A stretch of DNA of 64,000 nt, taken from positions 558,001-622,000 of the forward strand of contig NC_005125.1 in assembly GCF_000011385.1 (NCBI RefSeq), given 5' to 3'. The notes beneath the pieces are model-generated. The model had not been told where the DNA came from. It saw only the letters and a program-made list of their open reading frames with translations, and made no database searches. Position 1 is the first letter of the stretch; each line of letters starts with the position of its first letter. The position numbers and the translations under genes were made by a program. Shown here piece by piece: positions 16,700 through 25,104 of this stretch. The stretch comes from Gloeobacter violaceus PCC 7421. Its GTDB lineage: Bacteria; Cyanobacteriota; Cyanobacteriia; Gloeobacterales; Gloeobacteraceae.

Positions 16700-17296
16700 C
16701 TAAGGGTCTGGGGGGGATCCAAAACTCCTCGCATTATAAATGCTCATCGCCTTTTCCAGCCCCTTGGCGAGCACCGCCTCCACTGCCTCCACGCAGCCGT
16801 CAAGGATGGCAGGCAACTGCTCCTGCTCCTCGGGAGCGAATTTGCCCAGCACGTAGTTGGTGAGCACCGGCGGAGGCGGCTCCCGGCCGATGCCGATGCG
16901 CAGCCGGGCAAACTGGTTGGTGCCCAGATGTTCGATAAGCGATTTGATGCCGTTGTGACCGGCGGCGGACCCTTCGGGGCGCAGGCGGATTTTGCCCAGG
17001 GGCAGGGCGACCTCGTCGTAGAGCACCAGCAGCTGTTGCGGCGGCAGCCGAAAGTAATCGGCCACCGCGCGCACCGATTGGCCGGAGTGGTTCATGTAGG
17101 TGGTCGGCTTGAGCAGAATGGCCCGGCCCCCAGGGCCGGCCCCCTCGGCCAGATAGCCTTTGAAGCGGCTCTTTTCGACCCAACTGCATTGCCAACGTTT
17201 CGCGAGGGCGTCCACAGCAAGAAACCCGGCGTTGTGGCGGGTCTGGGTGTACTGGAGGCCAGGATTGCCAAGCCCGACGAACAAGCGCAGTTCCAT
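16700..17296 (-). CDS. pth: Peptidyl-tRNA hydrolase
   Basis: A 198-residue enzyme that releases tRNA from prematurely dropped peptidyl-tRNA. The N-terminal LFVGLGNPGLQYTQTRHNAG contains the catalytic histidine. KPTTYMNHSGQSVRAVADYF and YDEVALPLGKIRLRPEGSAAG contain the catalytic Asp and substrate-binding residues. HNGIKSLIEHLGT and RLRIGIGRE complete the signature. The ATG at 17296 is placed by homology; the frame remains open upstream. The last codons overlap the edge of the ABC-permease remnant. Confidence 0.95.
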   Translation of the reverse strand: MELRLFVGLGNPGLQYTQTRHNAGFLAVDALAKRWQCSWVEKSRFKGYLAEGAGPGGRAILLKPTTYMNHSGQSVRAVADYFRLPPQQLLVLYDEVALPLGKIRLRPEGSAAGHNGIKSLIEHLGTNQFARLRIGIGREPPPPVLTNYVLGKFAPEEQEQLPAILDGCVEAVEAVLAKGLEKAMSIYNARSFGSPPDP

Positions 17297-17394
17297 GACT
17301 TTATTCAATCGCCCCACAGCGGCTCGCCGCAACGGCTGGGTGTGGGTGGCGGAGCAATCGGCCCATAATGGAGCAGTCACCCCGTGGCTAACGT

Positions 17395-17748
17395 ATGAGC
17401 AAAGGCTTCAGCGCCCCGCCCAACCCTGAAAAAGAGTTCAGTACCTGGTTTTTCCGCGAGTACCGGCGGTTGAGCCTTTCTACGTTGAATGACTCGCTTC
17501 TCGGTGAAGCGCCTTCGCCGGTGGAAGCCCGTATGAAGATCGCCCGGGAGTTGCCCGGTTGCTACTGGCTTGCCCAACAGTGGCCGCGGGTGCCCAACAA
17601 AAACACCATCCTCAAGCTGCACGCCCGGGGCAAGTTCGAAAGTTTAAGCGACATCAATGCTTTTGTGCTGCGCAGCCCTGAAGGCGACGAGATTCGGCGG
17701 TGGGCGCGCGATCATGCCGATCCGGCCTTTGCCTGCTCCTGCTGCTGA
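17395..17748 (+). CDS. Conserved hypothetical protein upstream of folP
   Basis: A 117-residue soluble protein that I do not recognise. It contains EKEFSTWFFREYRRLSLSTL and ARELPGCYWLAQQWPRVPNK, and ends in CSCC. The last stop codon overlaps the folP ATG (ATGA), so translation is coupled and the two are one operon. A role in folate synthesis cannot be inferred from the sequence itself. Confidence 0.75.
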   Translation: MSKGFSAPPNPEKEFSTWFFREYRRLSLSTLNDSLLGEAPSPVEARMKIARELPGCYWLAQQWPRVPNKNTILKLHARGKFESLSDINAFVLRSPEGDEIRRWARDHADPAFACSCC

Positions 17749-18554
17749 TGACCCAGATAGTCGGCATCGTCAACATTACTACCGATTCCTTTTCGGACGG
17801 AGGCCAGTTTCTCGATGCTGAGCGGGCCATCGGTCATGCACGGCGGCTGCGCGGTGAGGGCGCCCACTGGATCGACCTGGGTGCAGAATCGAGCAACCCT
17901 GACGGTGAACAGGTTACAGCAGAAATAGAAGCAGAGCGCCTCGCCCCGGTCGTTGCCGCACTGAGCGCGGACGGGGTCTCCGTGGCGGTCGACACTTGCA
18001 AAAGCTCGGTGATGGTTCGTTGTCTGGAACTGGGCGCTCGGATGATCAACGACATCACCGCCCTTGCAGATCCGCGCAGTGTCGAAGTGCTCAAAACTTT
18101 TCGGGTGCCGGTGGTGCTGATGTTTGCGCGCAACCGGCAGGCCCGCGCCGAGCAGCGGCCCGGGGATTGCGAAACGGTCTGGAATGAAATCGAAGCGTTT
18201 TTTTCGGGGCGGATCGACCGGTTGCTGGGTGCCGGTCTGCAGGAGCGACAGTTGATACTTGACCCCGGCATGGGTTTTTTTTTGGGCAGCAACCCCGAAC
18301 CGAGTCTGAGGGTGCTTGCCCACGTTGACCGACTGGGCCGCTTCGGCTTGCCGGTGTACTTGAGTGTTTCGCGCAAGTCGTTTATCGGCAGCGTACTGGG
18401 GGGGCGCCCTGCCGGGGGGCGAGACCACGGTACCCTGGCCGCCGAAATCTGGGCGTATCTGGCCGGTGTGGATTACCTGCGCACCCACGCAGTCGCTCCG
18501 CTCAGCGACGCTATCCGAGTGATTGCAGCAATTCGGGCGCAAGCGCTGGCCTGA
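17748..18554 (+). CDS. folP: Dihydropteroate synthase
   Basis: A 268-residue TIM-barrel enzyme that joins 6-hydroxymethyl-7,8-dihydropterin pyrophosphate with p-aminobenzoate in folate synthesis; it is the sulfonamide target. Signatures are GIVNITTDSFSDGGQFLD (residues 6-23), DLGAESSNPDGEQV, VDTCKSSVM, MINDITAL, LILDPGMGFF and VSRKSFIG. The pABA-loop residues usually written GAESTRPG appear as GAESSNPDG, a small divergence. The start is the ATG overlapping the previous stop. A strong terminator follows. Confidence 0.93.
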   Translation: MTQIVGIVNITTDSFSDGGQFLDAERAIGHARRLRGEGAHWIDLGAESSNPDGEQVTAEIEAERLAPVVAALSADGVSVAVDTCKSSVMVRCLELGARMINDITALADPRSVEVLKTFRVPVVLMFARNRQARAEQRPGDCETVWNEIEAFFSGRIDRLLGAGLQERQLILDPGMGFFLGSNPEPSLRVLAHVDRLGRFGLPVYLSVSRKSFIGSVLGGRPAGGRDHGTLAAEIWAYLAGVDYLRTHAVAPLSDAIRVIAAIRAQALA

Positions 18555-18557
18555 AAG

Positions 18558-18586
18558 GCCGGGAAGCAGGAAACTTCCCGGCTTTA
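18558..18586 (+). terminator. Intrinsic terminator after folP
   Basis: A perfect 9-bp stem GCCGGGAAG/CTTCCCGGC with a 7-base loop is followed by TTTAT, starting 4 bases after the folP stop codon. Confidence 0.85.
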
Positions 18587-18607
18587 TCCAGACCTACCTA
18601 TGCGAAC

Positions 18608-19501
18608 TTAATGCGGGGTGTGCGGATCTTTGGGCTGTGGTTCGAGTGGTTCGCTCGGGGTGACGCTGCTGTCGACCGGCTCCGCAGGCGGCAACGGCTG
18701 TGGTTCCTCGACGACGGTCGCCTCGACATCGGTAGTCGGCGGATGCAGACGCTCCTGGGTCGATTCGACCAGCGATTGACCACGCTCTATAGCTTGGTCC
18801 GCCAGTTCGCGGGCCTGCTCACCCAGGGCGGCGGCGCGCTCTTTGGCCTGTTCACCGAGAACCTGGCCGCGCTCTTTGGCCTGGTCAACCAATCCCTTGG
18901 CCTGCTCGCCCAGGGCGGCGGTGCGTTCTTTGAGCTGATCGGTGAGCGATTGGCTGCGCTCCTTGGCCTGCTCCAGGGCAGTACCGAGGCGTTGCTTGAG
19001 TCCCTCGGAATACAGCGTGCTCGATTTGGCCACCGCTTCGTTCACGATCACCCGCTTCTTGCCGGGGGTGGTAATGGCGGACGCTTCGAGCAGGTAGGTG
19101 CCGTCGGTGATGCCGCTCCAGCCGGAAGCCGCGAACAGATAATGGCTGATTACCCCGGTCTGGCCGTCGAACAGAAAATCGGTGATCTTGCCGATGCGGC
19201 TGCCGCCGTCGGTCCAGACTTCGTGACCGACCAGCGACTCACCGGATTTGATCTGTTCGTCGGTTTCGCCATCGGTGTTGACCATGAGGGCGTCAGGTCC
19301 AATGGCCCGGATCTGGCTGAGCAGCAAAGTCTTCTTCTGGCCCCCCAAAAAACCGGACTTATAAATAATGCCCGCCACGCGGTGGGCGTCCTCTACCGTC
19401 GAGAGGTTGTCGACACGGCCCAGTTCCTCGGTGGTACGCAAATCGAGGATGGGACGGTTGATGAGTTCGCTGTACTTGAGAACGCCTTCTTGAATACTCA
19501 T
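18608..19501 (-). CDS. PRC-barrel protein with amphipathic 11-residue repeat tail
   Basis: A 297-residue protein. Two PRC-barrel-like units occupy residues about 1-165 (PILDLRTTEELGRVDNLSTV; SLVGHEVWTDGGSRIGKITD). A tail of repeats follows, such as QAKERGQVLGEQAKERAAAL, spanning about 180-255 with 11-residue periodicity like LEA proteins or apolipoproteins, then a proline/glutamate-rich end. PRC barrels often bind RNA or photosynthetic reaction-centre subunits; in cyanobacteria many are of unknown function. The tail suggests a stress-protective or membrane-surface helix. The ATG at 19501 keeps the first PRC strand at the N-terminus. Confidence 0.8.
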   Translation of the reverse strand: MSIQEGVLKYSELINRPILDLRTTEELGRVDNLSTVEDAHRVAGIIYKSGFLGGQKKTLLLSQIRAIGPDALMVNTDGETDEQIKSGESLVGHEVWTDGGSRIGKITDFLFDGQTGVISHYLFAASGWSGITDGTYLLEASAITTPGKKRVIVNEAVAKSSTLYSEGLKQRLGTALEQAKERSQSLTDQLKERTAALGEQAKGLVDQAKERGQVLGEQAKERAAALGEQARELADQAIERGQSLVESTQERLHPPTTDVEATVVEEPQPLPPAEPVDSSVTPSEPLEPQPKDPHTPH

Positions 19502-19637
19502 GCGGTCCTCCCGGTGGTAGTGGATGCTGCTTCGATCCAGATGAACGGTTCGAGCATGGGCTGACATGGTGTTGGATTGACTTTCCACGTCTATCAGAAA
19601 TCAAGGACTGTTGGACTCCCCCTGCGGTAAGAAGTAT

Positions 19638-20903
19638 CTAGTTCTGTCTTTCACTTTGTGTAGGCCGCCGCTGGTGCCAGGTGGCCAGGGCGACCTGCTG
19701 CACCAGTTTGAGCGGTTGGCCGGTTTGTTCGGATAGCCGCCGACAGTCCTCGAATTCGGGCTGGGCGTTGAGCACCTGCTGATCGCGGCTACCCACCTTG
19801 ATGCGCACGGTTCCAAAGATGGTTTCGACCGGCTCGTGGTGGCGCTCAAGCACCGAGCGCACCTGAAAATGTCTGCGTACACCGAGGGTGGTCGTCTCGC
19901 GCAAGAGAATCTCTTCGCAGGTAGAAAGCAGATGGGGCGCACAGAGAACCGTCATCAGCGTTCCGGGGCGGGATTTTTTCATGCCCACCGGGACGGTGAA
20001 GACATCCGCCGCCCCGGCAGCGAGCAACCGCTCGAACAGGTAGCCGCTTATCTGGGGATTGAGATCGTCGGTCTGGGTCTCCAGGCAGGCCACCACCTCC
20101 TCGTGGGAGTGATCGTGGTGGGCATGGGCGTGAACGTCGGTGACCGTGCGCGCGCGCGCGGCAAGCAGGGGCTCGGTTGCTTCTCCAAGCCACAGCCGCA
20201 GGATGTTCGGGATGGGCAGGTCCATATCCCCGGCGCCCAATCCCACCCGCAAGACGGCCATCGAAGGCATTTCGCCGAAGCTTGCCGCCAGAGCACAGGC
20301 GATGGCCGCCCCGGTCGGGGTGACCAGTTCGCGGTGGATGCGGTTGCTGTAGACCGGTACCCGGCGCGACTCCCACAGCCGCACCACCGCCGGGGTGGGC
20401 ACAGGCATTACCCCGTGGGCGGCGTGCACCAGTCCGCCGCCTACCGGCAGCGCCGAGCAGTGCAGCGCTTCGATATTCAGGTAATCGAGACCCAGGCAGG
20501 TGCCTACGACATCGACCAGGGCGTCGGTGGCTCCGACTTCGTGAAAGTGCACCCGCTCCGGGGTGGTATTGTGCACGAGGGCCTCGGCGTGGGCAAGGGC
20601 GACAAAGACCCGCACGCTCCACTCGGCCGCCCGCGGCGGCAGACTGGCCGTCTCGAGCAGCGCGCGGATCTCGGGCAGGTGGCGATGGGTGTGACCGGCG
20701 CGCTCCCCCAGGGGTACGCGGGCCTTGGTGGCGGCGACGCCGTTTTTGACGACCCGTTCAAAGTGCAGCCGGTACTCGTCGTGCATGGGCAGTTTCGCCA
20801 GCTGCGCAATCAAGTAGTCGGCAGGCACACCGGCATCGACGAGCGCCCCCAGGCACATGTCTCCCGAAATACCCGCCGGGCAGTCGAAATAAGCCAGTTT
20901 CAT
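19638..20903 (-). CDS. larC: Nickel-pincer cofactor nickel insertase LarC-like
   Basis: A 421-residue protein of the LarC/DUF111 family, which inserts nickel into pyridinium-3,5-bisthiocarboxylate mononucleotide by a CTP-dependent reaction to make the nickel-pincer cofactor. The N-terminus reads YFDCPAGISGDMCLGALVDA. ERVHFHEVGATDALVDVVGT, VPTPAVVRLW, ELVTPTGAAI and the histidine-rich HAHAHHDHSHEE (a metal-binding linker near residue 280) are typical. Neither larA, larB nor larE is in the window. The start is ATG 20903; a longer open frame to 21041 is not conserved. Confidence 0.88.
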   Translation of the reverse strand: MKLAYFDCPAGISGDMCLGALVDAGVPADYLIAQLAKLPMHDEYRLHFERVVKNGVAATKARVPLGERAGHTHRHLPEIRALLETASLPPRAAEWSVRVFVALAHAEALVHNTTPERVHFHEVGATDALVDVVGTCLGLDYLNIEALHCSALPVGGGLVHAAHGVMPVPTPAVVRLWESRRVPVYSNRIHRELVTPTGAAIACALAASFGEMPSMAVLRVGLGAGDMDLPIPNILRLWLGEATEPLLAARARTVTDVHAHAHHDHSHEEVVACLETQTDDLNPQISGYLFERLLAAGAADVFTVPVGMKKSRPGTLMTVLCAPHLLSTCEEILLRETTTLGVRRHFQVRSVLERHHEPVETIFGTVRIKVGSRDQQVLNAQPEFEDCRRLSEQTGQPLKLVQQVALATWHQRRPTQSERQN

Positions 20904-21078
20904 CGCCAGAGCTCCAGAGCGTCCTAAAGCCAGTCTAAAGCGCTTGCTGTCGCAGTTTGCGCCCACTAAAATCAAGACGCGCGTTCCCGAGTCGTAGGCG
21001 GCATCGCCCGCTCGGGAAAGGGCCTCACCCCGCCGAGACACTTTTATGGTTGATGTCTAGTTTTTGAGGAGTACTGCC

Positions 21079-21474
21079 ATGACTAACGGCCCGGTCCGGC
21101 CCCGCCTCGAATTTCCGACTGCTCTACTCACACTCGCCACACCAATTCTGACTTTTGTACTGTTCTTTGCGCTGTCTTTTTCGGTCGCCAACGATCTGGG
21201 CCGGGCGTTTCTGGCTCTCCTGGTCGCGTTCATCATCATTTTGCTGGTGGGCTTTCTGGTGCCGGCCGTCTACCGCCGTATCAACCGCGGCAGCCTGCTG
21301 GTCCACACGAGCGCCTCGTTTTTCTTTGGCCTGGTCAGTGCCCTGTTTTTGACCCTGGGCAACTTGAGCCCCTGGATTATCTGCTGGATCGTGCTTTGTT
21401 TGTTTTGGGCTTATCTGCCCAACCCGAGCTTCCACCGCAGCCTGGAAGAAAATTTTGGCGATCTGTTCAACTAA
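21079..21474 (+). CDS. Hypothetical four-helix membrane protein
   Basis: A 131-residue protein with four predicted membrane helices: TALLTLATPILTFVLFFALS, LALLVAFIIILLVGFLV, ASFFFGLVSALFLTLG and WIICWIVLCLFWAYLP. The N-terminus is short and polar. A GAGGAG ribosome site precedes ATG 21079. No family is recognised. It converges with the TIGR04376 gene, ending 3 bases before that gene's stop. Inner-membrane location is inferred from the hydrophobic pattern. Confidence 0.75.
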   Translation: MTNGPVRPRLEFPTALLTLATPILTFVLFFALSFSVANDLGRAFLALLVAFIIILLVGFLVPAVYRRINRGSLLVHTSASFFFGLVSALFLTLGNLSPWIICWIVLCLFWAYLPNPSFHRSLEENFGDLFN

Positions 21475-21477
21475 GGC

Positions 21478-22011
21478 TCACTTGCGGCGCTTGAGCCGTT
21501 CGAGTTCCTGCTCCAGTTCCCAATCGCGAAAGCGCGCATCGAGGTCGTCGGAGCCTTCAAAGCCCATACTGCGGGCGGAGCGCGCGGCGGTCTCACCCTG
21601 CTGGGCAGCCATGTGCGCTTCGAGTTCCTGACGTTTTTGGGCAATGCGGCTCAGCATCGCCGCTGTCTGCTGCTGTTGCTCCTTGAGCACGCTCATCTGG
21701 CCCCACAGTTCGTTGCCGCGGCGCAGCAGGGCGTCGGAGCGCTCCTTGGCAGCCTGGGCCAGATCCTCGCGCCCGCCCGCCTTGGCCTGGGCGATGCGAT
21801 CCTGCCACTTTTGCACATCGCGGGCTACCGCGACGATCTCATCTTGAATGCGGCGCATGTCGGCCTGGCACTGGGTCAGTTGTTGCTCGGCTTCCGCCTC
21901 CTGCTGACGGACATTTTCGAGCAGCACCAGCAATTTGAGGCGCGGATTTTTTTCGAGGAATTCTTCCAGGCGACCTTCGAGGAACTGGCTGAAATCTTCC
22001 CAAACGCCCAT
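21478..22011 (-). CDS. TIGR04376 family coiled-coil protein
   Basis: A 177-residue protein, highly charged and almost entirely helical, starting MGVWEDFSQFLEGRLEEFLE. It matches the cyanobacterial TIGR04376 family, whose members are distantly PspA-like coiled coils of unknown function. Long heptad-like stretches run over residues 25-150 (QQEAEAEQQLTQCQADMRRI). No membrane segment is present. It starts 6 bases downstream of the gene at 22018-22650, so the two are probably one operon. Confidence 0.8.
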   Translation of the reverse strand: MGVWEDFSQFLEGRLEEFLEKNPRLKLLVLLENVRQQEAEAEQQLTQCQADMRRIQDEIVAVARDVQKWQDRIAQAKAGGREDLAQAAKERSDALLRRGNELWGQMSVLKEQQQQTAAMLSRIAQKRQELEAHMAAQQGETAARSARSMGFEGSDDLDARFRDWELEQELERLKRRK

Positions 22012-22017
22012 AGAAAT

Positions 22018-22650
22018 TCAGTCGCCTCCGATGGTCAAGGTGTGCGTGTGCCCCTTTCGCTTCAGAATAACGCGGTCGGCCTCGATCCGCTCCAATCGCC
22101 AGCCTTTGCCGACTTTCCCCCCGGGGAGATGTTCGCCGAACCGCTCTCCCAATTGCAGCAGCGCCGCCACCGGCTTACCCGCGGTTTCTATCACGCCCAC
22201 CAGCCTGGCGGGGGGGTGCAGCGTTTCGGAAGCTGCAGCAACCGCGGGAACCGGCGCGATGAGCATCCGTGGCGGCTCAAAAGGGTCTTTGGTGGCCGCA
22301 GGCAGTCTGGCCAACCGGTGGGCCAGCGCTTGGGTCTGGGTCAACGGGTCCGGCACCGGCTCGCGCGTTGCTGGAATAGGTGCGGGGATGGCCATCGGGA
22401 GGGAAGCGGCTGGTTTGGCAGCGCTCCATAGCGCCGTTCCTAAAGTAGCTACCAGGGCTGCGGCAAAGCCCGCCGTCGTCGCCAGGCTGATTCCAGCACC
22501 GGCGAGCGCAACCGACGGCAAGGGCGCCGGTTCGCAATCGCCCCTTTGCGCCTCAGCGAGCAACCCCTCTATCCGGTAGAAGAGATCTTCGATCATCGCC
22601 TGCGCCTCCGATTCAAGCGCCGCGCGGTGCGGTTGCAGTTGTGCGCCCAT
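22018..22650 (-). CDS. Hypothetical protein with membrane helix and GspC/PilP-like C-terminal fold
   Basis: A 210-residue protein. A cytoplasmic N-terminal helix (about 1-45) is followed by a membrane segment (SVALAGAGISLATTAGFAAA, about 47-70), a proline-rich linker, and a C-terminal beta domain with ARLVGVIETAGKPVAALLQL and RLERIEADRVILKRKG. The last pattern (VGV...G...A.L..G......G....GW.v..I..d.V.L...G) resembles the homology region of pilus or secretion clamp proteins such as PilP and GspC. That resemblance is inferred by eye. The frame opens further upstream without conserved sequence. Confidence 0.6.
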   Translation of the reverse strand: MGAQLQPHRAALESEAQAMIEDLFYRIEGLLAEAQRGDCEPAPLPSVALAGAGISLATTAGFAAALVATLGTALWSAAKPAASLPMAIPAPIPATREPVPDPLTQTQALAHRLARLPAATKDPFEPPRMLIAPVPAVAAASETLHPPARLVGVIETAGKPVAALLQLGERFGEHLPGGKVGKGWRLERIEADRVILKRKGHTHTLTIGGD

Positions 22651-22690
22651 GGCTGCCCTCGATAAATGGATTCGAGGGTAGGATACCCAC

Positions 22691-23695
22691 CTAGATGCGG
22701 ACCAAATCGGTGTACTGGGTGAGCAGTTCCTCGGCGGTGAGGGTGTCTTTTTCATCCGAAGGCGACCAGATGATCTCGAGTGCCACAATCTGCTCGCCCG
22801 AGAGGCTGCCGATCGTAGCGAGCGCCTGGCGCAACTGGTCGGAACTGCGGACTTCCTCGAGAGTCGGCACGCCCGACTCGCTGGCTACCAGGATCGTGAC
22901 CACGATGTACTCGGCCGTCTCGTCGGGGTTGTCGTTGACGAAGGTCTTTTTGACCAGGGCACTCTGCTCGCCGCTGCGGCTGACGGTCTCGTCGGTGTAC
23001 TTGGTGCGCTCGGTAAGCGCCAGGCGATTGAACTGCGATTCGGCCGTCAGACGCGGTAGGATCTGCTGGTCGCTCTTGGCATAGACCCAGAATTCGGGGT
23101 TGCGCAACAGCGCCAGGGAGACCTCCTGGTTGAGGCGGGCCAGTCCCTCCGGAGTAGTGGTGTCGGCTTCCTCGGCGATCCGGGTCAAATCGCGCTGCAG
23201 CTGCTTCGCCGAAGCGAGTAGCGCCACCTGCAGCCGGAAAATTTCGACTTTATCCGGGTCAAAGCCCGCGGCATAGGCACCGTCCTGGCCTCCCACCGCG
23301 CCGGAAGCTCCCCGGCGAATCACCCGCAGAACGTAAAAACCGGCCCCGACGACTACGACAATCAACAGAATTGAACTGAGGCCGATACCGGGGCCACCCA
23401 CGGCATAACCGCCGCCCACCGGCGGATAATAGCCCGGTCCCGGAATCGGCACCGGTACCGGCATAACCGGCGGCGGACTGTAGTAGCCGCCGGGGGCAGG
23501 TGAGTAGGTGCGCGGAGAAGGCGCCGGGGTGTAGCTGCGGCTTGGGGCGCGGAAGGAGCCGCCGCCGATGCGGCCTCCCGATGAGCGCCTGGCCCAGGCT
23601 TCGGCGCCGTCGAAAGCCACAGCGCCCAGGGCGAGGCCCAAAGCCAGACTGCAGGAGGCGGTGCGGCGCAACAGGGTCTTGGCGGGAGGAGCCAT
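22691..23695 (-). CDS. DUF1517 family membrane protein
   Basis: A 334-residue protein. An N-terminal signal or membrane helix (about 10-33) is followed by a Gly/Ser/Pro/Tyr-rich segment (RRSSGGRIGGGSFRAPSRSY, then PGPGYYPPVGGGYAVGGP), a second membrane helix (SSILLIVVVVGAGFYVLRVI, about 106-125) and a C-terminal domain with KVEIFRLQVALLASAKQLQ and YIVVTILVASESG. This layout is diagnostic of the DUF1517 family of cyanobacteria and chloroplasts, whose function is unknown. ATG at 23695. Confidence 0.88.
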   Translation of the reverse strand: MAPPAKTLLRRTASCSLALGLALGAVAFDGAEAWARRSSGGRIGGGSFRAPSRSYTPAPSPRTYSPAPGGYYSPPPVMPVPVPIPGPGYYPPVGGGYAVGGPGIGLSSILLIVVVVGAGFYVLRVIRRGASGAVGGQDGAYAAGFDPDKVEIFRLQVALLASAKQLQRDLTRIAEEADTTTPEGLARLNQEVSLALLRNPEFWVYAKSDQQILPRLTAESQFNRLALTERTKYTDETVSRSGEQSALVKKTFVNDNPDETAEYIVVTILVASESGVPTLEEVRSSDQLRQALATIGSLSGEQIVALEIIWSPSDEKDTLTAEELLTQYTDLVRI

Positions 23696-23862
23696 CTTAA
23701 ATCCTCAAAATAAACCGTATTTCCTTGCCTTCAGTATACGGACCGGCCCAGGGCTGCTGTATACCTCATCCGACAGGAACTGACGGCGAAGATGCCGTTC
23801 AGCAACGAGGCGCGTTCGGGAAGGATGGAGTAGAGTGGTTTTGGTTTGAAGTGGTAGCCGTG

Positions 23863-25065
23863 ATGACAGTCCAGCAAGCTTTTGAACAGCATGTGATGCA
23901 CACTTACGCGCGCTTCTCTGTGGTCTTCGAACGCGGCGAAGGGTGCTACCTCGAGGACAGCGAAGGCCGACGCTACCTGGATTTTGTAGCCGGCATCGCC
24001 ACCTGCGTCCTCGGACACGCCCATCCGGTCCTGAGCGCGGCCGTCGCCGAGCAGGCCCGCACGCTCATCCACGTCTCCAACCTGTATTACACGCCCCAGC
24101 AGGCCTGTCTGGCCGAATGGCTCACCGCCCATTCGGCAGCCGACCAAGTGTTCTTCTGCAACTCGGGGGCCGAAGCCAACGAGGGTGCCATCAAGCTTGC
24201 GCGCAAGTACGGCCGCACGGTGCTGGGCATCGCCGAGCCACAAATCATCTGCGCCCACCAGAGCTTCCACGGCCGCACGATGGCCACCGTCACCGCCACC
24301 GGTCAACCCAAATACCAAAAGCATTTCCATCCGCTGGTGCCGGGTTTCGTGCACGTCCCCTACAACGACTTTGAGGCGCTGCGCGCCCAGGTCACCGATG
24401 CGACGGCCGCTGTGCTCATCGAACCGATTCAGGGCGAGGGCGGCGTGGTGCCGGGGGATGTCGAATTTTTCCAGAAGCTGCGGCGCTTCTGCTCCGAGCG
24501 GCGCATTCTGTTGATGCTCGACGAAGTGCAGACCGGCATGGGCCGCACCGGTCGCCTGTTCGGCTACGAGCACCTGGGCATTGAACCCGACGTGTTTACC
24601 CTGGCCAAGGCCCTGGGCGGCGGCGTGCCCATCGGTGCGCTGTGCGCCAAAGAAGCCTTTGCGATTTTCGAGCCGGGGGATCACGCGAGCACTTTCGGGG
24701 GCAATCCCCTCGCCTGCGCCGCGGCCCTTGCCGTCTGCCAGACACTCGAAGCGGAGCAACTGGTGGACAACGCCCGCGAGCGCGGAGCCCAGCTTGCCGC
24801 CGGTCTTGGTCGGCTGGTAGAGCGCTTCAAGCCGCTGGTGCGCACGGCGCGCGGCCGTGGCCTGATGCAGGGGCTGGTGCTCTCTGAGCCGCGCGCCGCC
24901 GAAATCGTGCGTCTGGCCATGGAGCAAGGGCTGTTATTGGTCTCCGCCGGGCCTGAGGTGATCCGCTTCGTGCCGCCGCTGATCGTGAGCGCCATCGAAG
25001 TAGACGAAGCTCTCGCCATCTTGGAGGGCGTCTTTGCCCGCCTGCCGGTGACGGTCACCGCTTAG
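23863..25065 (+). CDS. argD: Acetylornithine aminotransferase
   Basis: A 400-residue class III PLP aminotransferase of arginine synthesis. It transfers an amino group from glutamate to N-acetylglutamate 5-semialdehyde. It shows VFCNSGAEANEGAIKLARKY style sequence near residue 100, EPIQGEGGVVPGD, LMLDEVQTGMGRTG and FTLAKALGGGVPIGA, the last carrying the PLP lysine. HASTFGGNPLACAAALA follows. The start at ATG 23863 fits the family N-terminus (EQHVMHTYARFSVVFERGEG). The same enzyme class may also accept succinyldiaminopimelate. Confidence 0.93.
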   Translation: MTVQQAFEQHVMHTYARFSVVFERGEGCYLEDSEGRRYLDFVAGIATCVLGHAHPVLSAAVAEQARTLIHVSNLYYTPQQACLAEWLTAHSAADQVFFCNSGAEANEGAIKLARKYGRTVLGIAEPQIICAHQSFHGRTMATVTATGQPKYQKHFHPLVPGFVHVPYNDFEALRAQVTDATAAVLIEPIQGEGGVVPGDVEFFQKLRRFCSERRILLMLDEVQTGMGRTGRLFGYEHLGIEPDVFTLAKALGGGVPIGALCAKEAFAIFEPGDHASTFGGNPLACAAALAVCQTLEAEQLVDNARERGAQLAAGLGRLVERFKPLVRTARGRGLMQGLVLSEPRAAEIVRLAMEQGLLLVSAGPEVIRFVPPLIVSAIEVDEALAILEGVFARLPVTVTA

Positions 25066-25104
25066 ACGCCGGGCTCCAAGTACACTATGCGCTGAGGTGC
25101 CGTC

